Made by a program: the position numbers and the translations under genes. A stretch of 64,000 bases of DNA, taken from NCBI RefSeq assembly GCF_004328665.1, contig NZ_CP019770.1, positions 2,108,001-2,172,000 of the forward strand, given 5' to 3'. Shown piece by piece: positions 10,497 through 18,712 of the stretch; position 1 is the first letter of the stretch, and each line of letters starts with the position of its first letter. The notes under the pieces were generated by a model. It was not told where the DNA came from. It ran no database searches and saw only the letters and a program-made list of their open reading frames with translations. This DNA comes from Pseudoalteromonas sp. DL-6. GTDB taxonomy: Bacteria > Pseudomonadota > Gammaproteobacteria > Enterobacterales > Alteromonadaceae.

Positions 10497-10526
10497 ATGA
10501 TAATGCTTACAACGAGGGGTGGTCAA
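10497..10526 (-). promoter_or_regulatory. Sigma-70-type promoter of TonB receptor paralog 2
   Basis: On the minus strand TTGACC (10521-10526), an 18-bp spacer, then TATCAT (10497-10502). It matches the promoter of paralog 1 in sequence and spacing, and both lead into a shared CTAGGGAGAATCA ribosome-site leader. The remaining part of the 307-bp spacer 10413-10719 is AT-rich with nothing else recognised. Confidence 0.6.
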
Positions 10527-10719
10527 CATATAATTAACAATAAATAAACCATGAAGAATAAAGAAGACACAATTGACAGCAAAAAATTAACACTCATGTA
10601 CTTTTAAATATAAAAACACTAATTAAATTCACATTTAAACCCCGCAAAAACAACTATTTCATAAATGGCAACAAATTTATCGTTGATTATTATTCGATTA
10701 ACGCTTTCCTATTTTTATA

Positions 10720-13068
10720 CTAAAATAATGTAGCTTGGGAAGATTCAGTTGGTGTGTTTAATGCGCTTAATATCATTTGCGCAACAGGGTCGAGTTGTCT
10801 TTGAATGTACAGCGGGTAGTTCAGAGTGTTTTTACCGGTATAAAGCTCAGCGCCGGTTACTGCATAAACATATTCGATTACTTGTCCGCGTTTTATTTCA
10901 AACTCAGGATGGCTCGCTTTGTGTTTTTTAACTGCTTGAACGTGAGGTGGGATATTTTTAATATAATCGCTCAGGTGCTGCCCTAAACGCTTCCTATAAA
11001 CGAGCTTGTGGTCAAAGTCACCGCTGTATAATTTTTGCGTGTAGCTATTTATTATATTGTGCAGTTGCTGTATTTCGAAGTGACTAGAGAAAAGCGTTTC
11101 AAACAACTGTGTTTGAAACTCCTGTGCAAACTCAGTCCAATCACTGCGAACGGTTTCCATACCTTTAAAAACCAACTTTTTTTCATTCTTTTTGGTTACT
11201 TGACCAACATAACGTTTTTTAGAACCTGTTTTTTTACCTCGTATAGTTGGCATAAAAAACGGACTGTAATGGGTTTCAAATTCAATTTCTAAATAGCTTT
11301 GTAAGTCATAACGCTGCTTTAAGTCTACCTGCCACTTTTCGTTGATATGTCGAACAAGTTGGCAACCAATTTCGTTGCATTGCTCAGGACTGGTATCTTC
11401 ACTAAGTTTTACAAACGTAGAGTCGGTATCACCATATATCACCTCAAAGCCTTGCGCTTCTATCCATTTACGAGTTGTTTGCATTATTTCATGGCCACGT
11501 AAAGTAATAGAGCTCGATAAGCGCGGGTCGTAAAACCGACAGCCTTTAGAGCCCAGTACGCCATATAAGCTATTCATAATAATTTTAATCGCTTGCGAGA
11601 GCATGGGTTGATTAGTGTCTTTTGCTTCTTGGCGAGTTTGTGTCAGGTGCTCAATTAATTTTGGCAGGTGGTGCTGCGTTCTTGAAAATAACGCCTGATT
11701 AAATCCTTCAACCGCATGCTCTGGTGCCTTTAACCCTGCGATTAAACCTAGCGGGTCAATGCAAAACGTACGCATAATTGACGGATATAAGCTTTTAAAA
11801 TCAAGTACCAAAACGTTTTTGAAAAGCCCCGGAGTCGACTCCATCACATAGCCACCAGGGCTTTCAAAAGATAGCCCATGATCGCCTAGGTTGGGAGCAA
11901 CATAACCACTGCGATGTAACAGCGGTAAATATAAATTAGTAAATGCAGCAACTGAGCCGCCCATGCGCTCAAGTTCGAGCCCGGTGATTTGAGTTCTGAC
12001 TATGGCAAATTCAAACAGCTTTAGTTTTTCGAAAATTTGATTAACTAAAATACAATCTTGGCGGTTGTAGGCAGCAAGAGCGAGCTTGTCTTCATTAAAT
12101 TGGCGTACAATTTCAGTTAATCGGTTATCAGTTTTTATTAATTTTGACTCGTTAAGCACCCGCTCTGCAACATTAGCTAACGAAAAGCTATCAAATCGAT
12201 AAGTGGCATTCTTTAATGTATCAATACCATCTATTACGCATCGCCCTGGAAGCGTTAATCGAGTGTAATGGCCTTTATTAATATATAAAGGTTGATTATC
12301 TCGGCCAATACTCAGGGTAACTCCTAACGCCTCAGCGCGCTCTTGCAATAAACTAAAATCAAAATCAATAACATTCCAACCAACAATAACATCGGGGTCG
12401 TTATTAATGATGTACTGCTGCAGCTTGGTGAGCAGATTAATTTCGTCATAGCACCAATCTATTTCAAATGTCGGGTCGCTCTGCTGCTGTGGCTCACCTA
12501 TCATTAATACACAATCTAGGCCATTTCCCACCAGTGCAACACTAAATAGCACGCCATCGGCATTGCATTCTATATCCAAAGAAACAGACTTAAGCGTTGG
12601 CGTATACTCGTTATTTGCTTTTAGCTTTGCCTCACTAATTTCAATAAAGCCGTTTTGAGCTTTGGCATTACCGGTTACCCATACGCCCCCTTTAATAAAG
12701 CGCTCCATTAAAAAGCGGTCACTGTGGCGCACATCGGCTTCATAAATTGGCATTACTTGCTCTAAAAGAGCTCGAGCAGTGTATACACTTTTTATATCGT
12801 TAAAGTAATAGGCCACACATTCACTACCACTAAAGTGACAAAGTTCAACGTTATTAAACTGCGCTTTTATGTTTGCCTGAGCCAGTAAAGCACTTGCAGT
12901 ATCTTGCTCAGCCAATGGGATGAAAAACAACGCTTGCTGATTTTCAATCGTCACTTTTATCGGGCCTTGCTCAGAGCTTAGCCAATAGCACAAAGTAATA
13001 CCTTGTGCATTTTTAGCAGTGTATTGTTGCCTTGATAAAATAAAGCCCTGATAGATTGCTTGTGTCAA
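10720..13068 (-). CDS. polB: DNA polymerase II (family B)
   Basis: SOS-induced polymerase that restarts replication past lesions and takes part in crosslink repair in E. coli. It carries the family B 3'-5' exonuclease motifs (SLDIECNADG for Exo I, GWNVIDFDF for Exo II) and polymerase motifs DFKSLYPSI (motif A), KIIMNSLYG (motif B) and YGDTDSTFV (motif C). The frame is open to a GTG at 13128. I prefer the TTG at 13068, which gives 782 aa (E. coli has 783), aligns GFILSRQ near the N-terminus as in E. coli, and places the LexA-like box outside the gene. It is divergent from dinG, another SOS gene. The start is the least certain point. Confidence 0.93.
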   Translation of the reverse strand: MTQAIYQGFILSRQQYTAKNAQGITLCYWLSSEQGPIKVTIENQQALFFIPLAEQDTASALLAQANIKAQFNNVELCHFSGSECVAYYFNDIKSVYTARALLEQVMPIYEADVRHSDRFLMERFIKGGVWVTGNAKAQNGFIEISEAKLKANNEYTPTLKSVSLDIECNADGVLFSVALVGNGLDCVLMIGEPQQQSDPTFEIDWCYDEINLLTKLQQYIINNDPDVIVGWNVIDFDFSLLQERAEALGVTLSIGRDNQPLYINKGHYTRLTLPGRCVIDGIDTLKNATYRFDSFSLANVAERVLNESKLIKTDNRLTEIVRQFNEDKLALAAYNRQDCILVNQIFEKLKLFEFAIVRTQITGLELERMGGSVAAFTNLYLPLLHRSGYVAPNLGDHGLSFESPGGYVMESTPGLFKNVLVLDFKSLYPSIMRTFCIDPLGLIAGLKAPEHAVEGFNQALFSRTQHHLPKLIEHLTQTRQEAKDTNQPMLSQAIKIIMNSLYGVLGSKGCRFYDPRLSSSITLRGHEIMQTTRKWIEAQGFEVIYGDTDSTFVKLSEDTSPEQCNEIGCQLVRHINEKWQVDLKQRYDLQSYLEIEFETHYSPFFMPTIRGKKTGSKKRYVGQVTKKNEKKLVFKGMETVRSDWTEFAQEFQTQLFETLFSSHFEIQQLHNIINSYTQKLYSGDFDHKLVYRKRLGQHLSDYIKNIPPHVQAVKKHKASHPEFEIKRGQVIEYVYAVTGAELYTGKNTLNYPLYIQRQLDPVAQMILSALNTPTESSQATLF

Positions 13069-13091
13069 TGTTCGATCCCACTTAATATATA

Positions 13092-13111
13092 CACTGTAAT
13101 TATATACATAT
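13092..13111. promoter_or_regulatory. LexA (SOS) box shared by polB and dinG
   Basis: CACTGTAATTATATACATAT has CTG, ten AT-rich bases and CAT. This is the LexA pattern CTG-N10-CAG with one change in the last half-site. It sits in the divergent space between two genes that are both LexA-controlled in E. coli, which supports the call. Binding itself is not shown. Confidence 0.65.
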
Positions 13112-13128
13112 TTTAGGTTAATCATCAC

Positions 13129-15204
13129 ATGCTATCGAGCTCACTTAAAAAAACAATTAGACAAGTACACCAGCATGTTGCAAATAACCTAACCGATTAC
13201 CGCCCTCGCAGTAGTCAAAACTATCTAGTTGCTGAAATCGCCAAAACATTAGCCGGTGAATACCATAAAAAACAACGTATTTGTGTTATTGAAGCAGGCA
13301 CGGGTACCGGTAAGTCATTAGCTTACTGTCTAGGCGCCCTGCCACTGGCATTAGCACAAAAAAAGAAACTGGTTATTTCTACGGCTACGGTGGCTTTACA
13401 AGAGCAGTTAATCGCTAAAGAGCTACCATTTTTTAAAAAGCACTCAGGGCTCGATTTTAAATTTGATTTAGTAAAAGGCCGCCAACGTTATATTTGTGCA
13501 CACAAACTTCATAATGCGCTGAACAGCGATAGTCAAACTCAAATGGAGTTTATGCCTACCCTTACATCGCCACTTAGTGATATGGAAACTAAATGCTTAA
13601 AGCAACTTTACGATGCCTATGTAAACAAAAAATGGCAAGGCGATAGAGACAGCTGGGCTGATACCATTCCTGATAGGGTATGGGGACTAATCGCCTGCGA
13701 TAAGCATGCTTGCCAACGCCAGATGAAAGCACACCAAACATGTCCTTTTCAACTCGCCCGCCAGCAGTTAATGCAAATGGATGTATTAGTTATAAACCAT
13801 TCGTTACTATTAGCCGATTTAGATTTAGGGGGCGGAAAAATTTTACCCGAACCCGACAATACCATTTATGTAATCGATGAAGCGCATCACCTTGCGCATA
13901 TTACCCGCGATTTTTCATCTGCTGCAGCTACAATAAAAGGCACGATAGATTGGCTCGACAAACTCACTAAATTTAGTGGCAAAATGGCCAAAGTGTTAGT
14001 GGGGCAAAAAGGTATTGGGCAAAACTTTAAATTATGCGATAGCATTAACGATGCAAACAAAGATTTAAAAGTAGTCCGCGATATTCTCGACAACGCCGAT
14101 TTTGAATATTCAAAAGACGATACCTATCGCTTTGAACATGGTGAAATTCCTAAATCGCTACACGCTAAGGCAAAAGACATTAGCGAAGCCACGCTTGATG
14201 CATTACGGTGTTTGAATAAAATGCACGACACCCTCACACAAGATGTAAGCGACGGTGATATTAAACCTTATGTTGCCGACCCCATTCTGGCTGAAAGTGG
14301 GCAATACATAAACCGGTTAGAACAACTTAATAAATTATGGTTTAGTTACGCTACTAAAGGCGAAGGCACACCGCATGCGCGTTGGATAAAGCGACTTGAA
14401 TATAAAAGCCATCATGATCACTTGCTTAGCGACTGCCCTATTGAGGTCGGTTACTATTTAAAAGATAAGCTGTGGAGCGAATGTGCTGGAGCCGTGTTAT
14501 GCTCAGCTACCTTGAGCGCACTAGGTTCATTTGATCACTTTGCCTATGAAAGCGGTCTTGCTAAAGAAGAAGGGGTAAAGTTCATTAAAGTCCCCTCTCC
14601 GTTTGACTACCCAAAACAGGCCACTCTGCGAATTCCTGCATCGAGCATAGAGCCAACAGATAAAGAATTTAGCGATCATATTGCGAAAACATTACCCGAG
14701 TATCTGAACACTAAAAAAGCCAATTTAGTGTTGTTTGCCTCTTACTGGCAAATGGACCATGTAAGTAAGTTTCTTAGAACAAAAGGATTTAACTTATTAG
14801 TACAAGGTGAAATGTCACGAGAAGCTTTACTCAAATTACATACTAAAAATATTGATGAAGGCAAAGGTAGTATTTTATTTGGCACCCAAAGCCTCTCTGA
14901 AGGGCTTGATTTACCAGGTAAATATTTAGAAAATCTAATTATTACAAAAATTCCATTTGCGGTGCCTACCTCGCCTATCGAAGAAGCACAAGCGGAGTTT
15001 GTGCAAAGTAAAGGCGGTAATCCATTTTTATCTATAACCGTGCCAGACGCAGCAAAGAAATTGGTACAAAGCTGTGGTAGACTGCTGCGCAAAGAAAGTG
15101 ATATTGGCACAATAACTATTTTAGATAGACGCTTAATCACCAAACGATATGGCAAAGCCATGCTCGACACCTTACCACCTTTTAAAAGACAAATAGATTA
15201 CTGA
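13129..15204 (+). CDS. dinG: ATP-dependent DNA helicase DinG
   Basis: DinG is a 5'-3' iron-sulfur helicase that unwinds R-loops, forks and D-loops after damage. The 691-aa protein has Walker A (EAGTGTGKS, about residue 56), the iron-sulfur cysteine cluster (RYICAHK, then ACDKHACQRQM and TCPFQ, about 120-205), the VIDEAHHLAH DEAH box, and C-terminal motifs LCSATL, GTQSLSEGLDLPG and SCGRLLRKESD. It starts one base from the end of the divergent polB frame, next to a LexA-like box. Its stop overlaps the next ATG (TGATG), so it leads a plus-strand operon of dinG, TSUP transporter, priC and HDAC-like gene. Confidence 0.95.
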   Translation: MLSSSLKKTIRQVHQHVANNLTDYRPRSSQNYLVAEIAKTLAGEYHKKQRICVIEAGTGTGKSLAYCLGALPLALAQKKKLVISTATVALQEQLIAKELPFFKKHSGLDFKFDLVKGRQRYICAHKLHNALNSDSQTQMEFMPTLTSPLSDMETKCLKQLYDAYVNKKWQGDRDSWADTIPDRVWGLIACDKHACQRQMKAHQTCPFQLARQQLMQMDVLVINHSLLLADLDLGGGKILPEPDNTIYVIDEAHHLAHITRDFSSAAATIKGTIDWLDKLTKFSGKMAKVLVGQKGIGQNFKLCDSINDANKDLKVVRDILDNADFEYSKDDTYRFEHGEIPKSLHAKAKDISEATLDALRCLNKMHDTLTQDVSDGDIKPYVADPILAESGQYINRLEQLNKLWFSYATKGEGTPHARWIKRLEYKSHHDHLLSDCPIEVGYYLKDKLWSECAGAVLCSATLSALGSFDHFAYESGLAKEEGVKFIKVPSPFDYPKQATLRIPASSIEPTDKEFSDHIAKTLPEYLNTKKANLVLFASYWQMDHVSKFLRTKGFNLLVQGEMSREALLKLHTKNIDEGKGSILFGTQSLSEGLDLPGKYLENLIITKIPFAVPTSPIEEAQAEFVQSKGGNPFLSITVPDAAKKLVQSCGRLLRKESDIGTITILDRRLITKRYGKAMLDTLPPFKRQIDY

Positions 15205-15980
15205 TGTTTGAACTTGCACTCGACCCAACAACTTGGGCTATTTTATGTGGCGTTGCACTTTTAGCTGGCTTTATTGATGCTATTGCTGGCGGTGGTGGTT
15301 TACTCACTGTACCGGCACTGTTAACGGCGGGGTTACCTCCTCATTTAACGCTTGGCACTAATAAATTGGCCGCCAGTTTTGGCTCGTTAACCGCCAGTAT
15401 TACCTATTATAAAAAACAATTATTTAACCCGAAGTTCTGGCTCGCCTCTATTTTGGCCACCGCTATAGGCGCTTTACTGGGCACTCTACTTGTTGATCAT
15501 TTAAGCATCGACTTTTTAAACAAGTTGCTGCCTATAATCATTATCCTAGTGGCTTGTTATAGTTTGTTTGGTAACTTAAGCACCACACAAAGTGATGCGC
15601 TCCCTAAGCTCACTCCCGCTTTAAAAGTAAAACAATGGTTACAGGGGCTCAGTTTAGGTTTTTTTGATGGTTTAGCCGGCCCTGGTGCGGGTACCTTTTG
15701 GACTGCCTCAAACGGTATGCTTTATAAAATGAGTTTGTTACTTAATTGTGGTTTGGCGCGTTCAATGAACTTTGTTTCTAACTTTATCTCGCTGATCACC
15801 TTTGTTGCACTTGGCCATGTTAACTTTTTACTGGGAATTACAATGGGCTTCTTTATCATGCTTGGTGCATGGTTTGGCGCACATTCAGCGATTCGTTTTG
15901 GTAGTAAATTTATTCGCCCAGTATTTAATACGATGGTTATACTTTTAGCATTAAAACTAATTTACGAGGCATACTTTTAA
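15204..15980 (+). CDS. TSUP (TauE/SafE) family membrane transporter, YfcA-like
   Basis: A 258-aa inner-membrane protein of the TSUP family (often annotated sulfite exporter TauE/SafE). It shows the family's internal duplication with GFIDAIAGGGGLLTVPAL and LGTNKLAASFGS in the first half and GFFDGLAGPGAGTFW in the second, and about eight hydrophobic segments. Family members move organic or inorganic anions such as sulfite or sulfonates, but the substrate here cannot be read from sequence. The ATG overlaps the dinG stop by one base, and priC starts one base after its stop, so it is co-transcribed with repair genes, probably for historical rather than functional reasons. Confidence 0.88.
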   Translation: MFELALDPTTWAILCGVALLAGFIDAIAGGGGLLTVPALLTAGLPPHLTLGTNKLAASFGSLTASITYYKKQLFNPKFWLASILATAIGALLGTLLVDHLSIDFLNKLLPIIIILVACYSLFGNLSTTQSDALPKLTPALKVKQWLQGLSLGFFDGLAGPGAGTFWTASNGMLYKMSLLLNCGLARSMNFVSNFISLITFVALGHVNFLLGITMGFFIMLGAWFGAHSAIRFGSKFIRPVFNTMVILLALKLIYEAYF

Positions 15981-15981
15981 C

Positions 15982-16590
15982 ATGCAACCTGCCGCTTTAG
16001 ATAAACTACGCCAACAAGTTGCCACGCTTAAGCAACAGGCAGAGCAATTTGACAAAGCAAAGCTCTTTTCTAAAAACCGGTATATGCAGGCACAGCCGAG
16101 CTTATTTGACAGAGCCGTATTTAGTACCAAAAGCATGAACTTAGCCGACTATGTAGTAGAAATAGAAGATGAAATAGCCAGCCTACCACCGAGCGAACAC
16201 CGTCATGCTTACACCTATGCACTTGAGCGCATTGCCAGTCAGGTACAAGCGGTATTTAATGTTATTAAGTCGACTCCTATTTGGGTGAAAGAAAATAAAA
16301 GTCATTATAAGCCTCGTGCTAAACAGCCTGTTTATAAACAAGCGGTGCAAAAAATCATGCAATCATCCCACGAATTATATGATGAACTTAAACAAAACCA
16401 TGAATTTGAGCGCCGCCTGGTATTAATGATTGAAGAGCGTAAATTACAGATGGAAAAAGCATCACCAGCGCAAGCACAAAAGCTTAATCAAGAAATTTTA
16501 ACTACTCATGCACGACTCGGGCGTTGTAGAAAAGCGATTTCTGCCACCGAAGACAAAATTCAACAAGTAGAAAAACAACAGCTACGCTAA
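15982..16590 (+). CDS. priC: Primosomal replication protein N'' (PriC)
   Basis: PriC restarts stalled forks by reloading DnaB through a PriA-independent route. The 202-aa protein is basic and helical. Its C-terminal part matches the PriC family: FERRLVLMIEERKLQM, then LNQEILTTHARLGRCRKAI, corresponding to the FERRL...EERR and RLxRCRxAL segments of E. coli PriC. The N-terminal LFDRAVFST motif fits the FDRxLF core. It is slightly longer than E. coli PriC (175 aa). It overlaps the next gene by one base. A ybaM homolog lies two genes downstream, recalling the ybaM-priC pairing in enterobacteria. Confidence 0.88.
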   Translation: MQPAALDKLRQQVATLKQQAEQFDKAKLFSKNRYMQAQPSLFDRAVFSTKSMNLADYVVEIEDEIASLPPSEHRHAYTYALERIASQVQAVFNVIKSTPIWVKENKSHYKPRAKQPVYKQAVQKIMQSSHELYDELKQNHEFERRLVLMIEERKLQMEKASPAQAQKLNQEILTTHARLGRCRKAISATEDKIQQVEKQQLR

Positions 16591-17477
16591 TGCAGCTTTT
16601 TTATCACGACCTGTACTCGCAATTAGAGTTACCTGAACGCCATCGATTTCCAATTAAAAAGTATCAACAGCTCAAGCATGAAGTTGAACGTTTAGGCTAT
16701 ACGCGGTTTATATCGCCTTCGCCAGCAACTACAGCGCAGTTAAGCTTATGCCATAGCTCAGATTATATTGCTGACTTTTTAAACGGGTCGTTAACTGACA
16801 AAGCGGTTAAAAAAATGGGATTTCCGCACTCACCTGAACTAGTCGAGCGAACCCTTTATTCTGTTGGTGCCAGTATTCAAGCAGCTGAGAATGCACTGCA
16901 AACCGGCTTAGCGGCTAATTTAAGTGGCGGTTATCATCATGCTTACAGCAATTACGGCAGTGGCTTTTGTATTTTTAATGATTTAGCTATTGCGGCAGCC
17001 CACCTTATTGCAACGGAGCAAGCCGACACCGTATTAATATTTGATTGCGACGTACATCAAGGTGACGGCACAGCACAAATAACCCAGCACCATGAGCAGA
17101 TAATTAGCTGCTCAATTCACTGTGAACAAAACTTTCCTCGGCAAAAGCAACACTCAACCTATGACTTTGGCTTGCCAGCAAACACCACAGATGCAGAGTA
17201 TTTAACAACACTAGAGCAAGCTCTTGAGTTATGTGTTCGTCTCCACCAGCCCGATATTATTTTATATAATGCGGGCGCCGATATTTATACCAAAGACGAA
17301 CTCGGCTTATTTGATGTTTCTCTAGCTGGTGTGTATAAACGCGACTTTGCTGTTCTTAACTTTTGTAAGCAGCGAAACATACCACTGACGTGCGCTTTAG
17401 GTGGCGGTTATCAACGTAACATCAACAATTTAGTTAGTGTCCATAAGCAACTATTTAAAGCGGCTCTCGATTTATAA
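16590..17477 (+). CDS. Histone deacetylase-like zinc amidohydrolase
   Basis: A 295-aa member of the HDAC/acetoin-utilisation superfamily, zinc hydrolases that remove acyl groups from lysine or polyamines. Family signatures are present: LSGGYHHAYSNYGSGFCIFND (paired active-site histidines and the following loop), FDCDVHQGDGTA (zinc ligands Asp and His), NAGADIY (zinc Asp) and LGGGYQRN (catalytic-site Gly/Tyr end). The start overlaps the priC stop (TAATG), so translation is coupled. The natural substrate in bacteria of this type is not known. It is similar in size to the short single-domain bacterial forms. Confidence 0.9.
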   Translation: MQLFYHDLYSQLELPERHRFPIKKYQQLKHEVERLGYTRFISPSPATTAQLSLCHSSDYIADFLNGSLTDKAVKKMGFPHSPELVERTLYSVGASIQAAENALQTGLAANLSGGYHHAYSNYGSGFCIFNDLAIAAAHLIATEQADTVLIFDCDVHQGDGTAQITQHHEQIISCSIHCEQNFPRQKQHSTYDFGLPANTTDAEYLTTLEQALELCVRLHQPDIILYNAGADIYTKDELGLFDVSLAGVYKRDFAVLNFCKQRNIPLTCALGGGYQRNINNLVSVHKQLFKAALDL

Positions 17478-17527
17478 CAATCCTTGGTATAGACTCATTA
17501 CAGACAATAAAAAAGAGTGACAGGAAT

Positions 17528-17800
17528 ATGCGATTAGATGACGACATACACAATTTTTACGAAAAACTCGTTTTAGAAGAAATAGAAAAACGTAAACTTA
17601 ATGAACGTTACAACGACGATGTAATGGCTGACTTTTGCTGCACCGTACTCAATCAATTACCCCCACGTTATATTAGATACGATGTAGATATGGCGTTTTA
17701 TTTAACTCAAACAGATCGTTTAGATATGGAACAACGCGTAGAAGTTGCCATTAATTTTGCGATTGATCAAATAGCTAAAAAGAAAGAGCTCCATGAGTAA
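17528..17800 (+). CDS. ComFB-family small protein
   Basis: A 90-aa acidic protein. The segment MADFCCTVLNQLPPRYIRYDVDM fits the late-competence ComFB family (PF10719), whose core is an ALN-LPPRY helix-turn region. Some ComFB-domain proteins in cyanobacteria bind cyclic di-nucleotides; for short proteobacterial members the role is unclear. It has a clear AGGA ribosome site before ATG and overlaps the following ybaM start by 8 bases, so the two are probably co-translated. Confidence 0.75.
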   Translation: MRLDDDIHNFYEKLVLEEIEKRKLNERYNDDVMADFCCTVLNQLPPRYIRYDVDMAFYLTQTDRLDMEQRVEVAINFAIDQIAKKKELHE

Positions 17801-17945
17801 CCCGCTAGAACAAGCTCCTACACACGTAAAACTGGCTGTTGATTTAATTATGATATTAGAGCAACACGATGTAGAGCCAGAAGAAGTATTAAAAGCGCTC
17901 GATATCGTAAAAAGTGACTTTGAAAAGAAGCTAGTTAACAACTAG
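17793..17945 (+). CDS. ybaM: YbaM-like DUF2496 small protein
   Basis: A 50-aa protein starting MSNPLEQAPTHVKLAVDLIM and continuing through EEVLKALDIVKSDFEKKL. This pattern (APxxVKLAVDLI ... VLxALDIVKxDYEKKL) is that of E. coli YbaM (DUF2496). The function is unknown. It overlaps the ComFB-like gene by 8 bases. In enterobacteria ybaM sits next to priC, and here it lies three genes after priC, which supports both calls. It ends 2 bp from the stop of the opposite-strand lipoprotein gene. Confidence 0.85.
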   Translation: MSNPLEQAPTHVKLAVDLIMILEQHDVEPEEVLKALDIVKSDFEKKLVNN

Positions 17946-17947
17946 CT

Positions 17948-18475
17948 TCATTCAATTGTGTCTACTTCATACACAGTGACAGCACCGTCATGTTTACTAC
18001 AGTCAATTTTAATCTCACCGAATGTTCGCCTAGGTGATGTTGACCTACGGCATGTCATGTTTTGAGCTTTAACACCAAATTGTTCAATATAAACTGCAAC
18101 AATTGCATCTATTTCTTGTTTGTCTTCTGTTGTCGCTGCGGCATAAAAAGTATCATATTGTTGTGACCAATTTTCAACACCAGCTTCTGCAGCAACCCCC
18201 AACCACCCCATACCCAGCTTAGTTGATTGCTCTAAATATTGTCCTTTTAAAAACATAAACGCTAGGGTGTATTGTGCACTTTTATAACCCAATGCAGCTG
18301 GCTCTTCTAAATAGTTAAAAGCTTCTTCAAACTCCCCTTTTTTGTATGCCTTAACACCATTATATTCTTTTTTCTTCATGGTATTATCGCTGTAAAGACT
18401 TACTGGTGACGAATTGCAGCCAGTTATTAAAGCCACCAATACCAGCAAAGTGGCACTCAATTGTTGATGATTCAT
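17948..18475 (-). CDS. Sel1-repeat-like lipoprotein, function unknown
   Basis: A 175-aa predicted lipoprotein. The signal peptide ends in a lipobox (LITGC, cysteine at about residue 21). The middle has a Sel1/TPR-like helical repeat: GVKAYKKGEFEEAFNYLEEPAALG, then YTLAFMFLKGQYLEQSTKLGMGWLGVAAEAG. Two cysteines near the C-terminus (TCRR and IDCSK) may pair in the periplasm. ATG at 18475 with AAGGA eight bases upstream is chosen over a longer frame that reaches 18514. No specific partner can be named. Confidence 0.75.
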   Translation of the reverse strand: MNHQQLSATLLVLVALITGCNSSPVSLYSDNTMKKKEYNGVKAYKKGEFEEAFNYLEEPAALGYKSAQYTLAFMFLKGQYLEQSTKLGMGWLGVAAEAGVENWSQQYDTFYAAATTEDKQEIDAIVAVYIEQFGVKAQNMTCRRSTSPRRTFGEIKIDCSKHDGAVTVYEVDTIE

Positions 18476-18712
18476 TATTATCCTTAATTTATTATTTTTT
18501 TTGCTCAGAAACATACACCACTTTTAAAGCATCTGCCCTAAAACCTGTTAACATAAATTTAATATTATCATGGGATTGCAAAGCTTACAGCGATTATTTT
18601 TATAAGCGCAGTTTTAACCGCCCATTTAAAAATAGATAAACCTAATTTTTTAATACCCTGTGTTTATACCCAAGTTACTTTAAGTACAATACATTTAACT
18701 GGCTCAAATTTA

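Noticed and set aside
13069..13128. N-terminal extension of PolB up to GTG 13128
   Set aside because: It would cover the LexA-like box, lengthen the protein beyond the family norm, and lacks similarity to the Pol II N-terminus.
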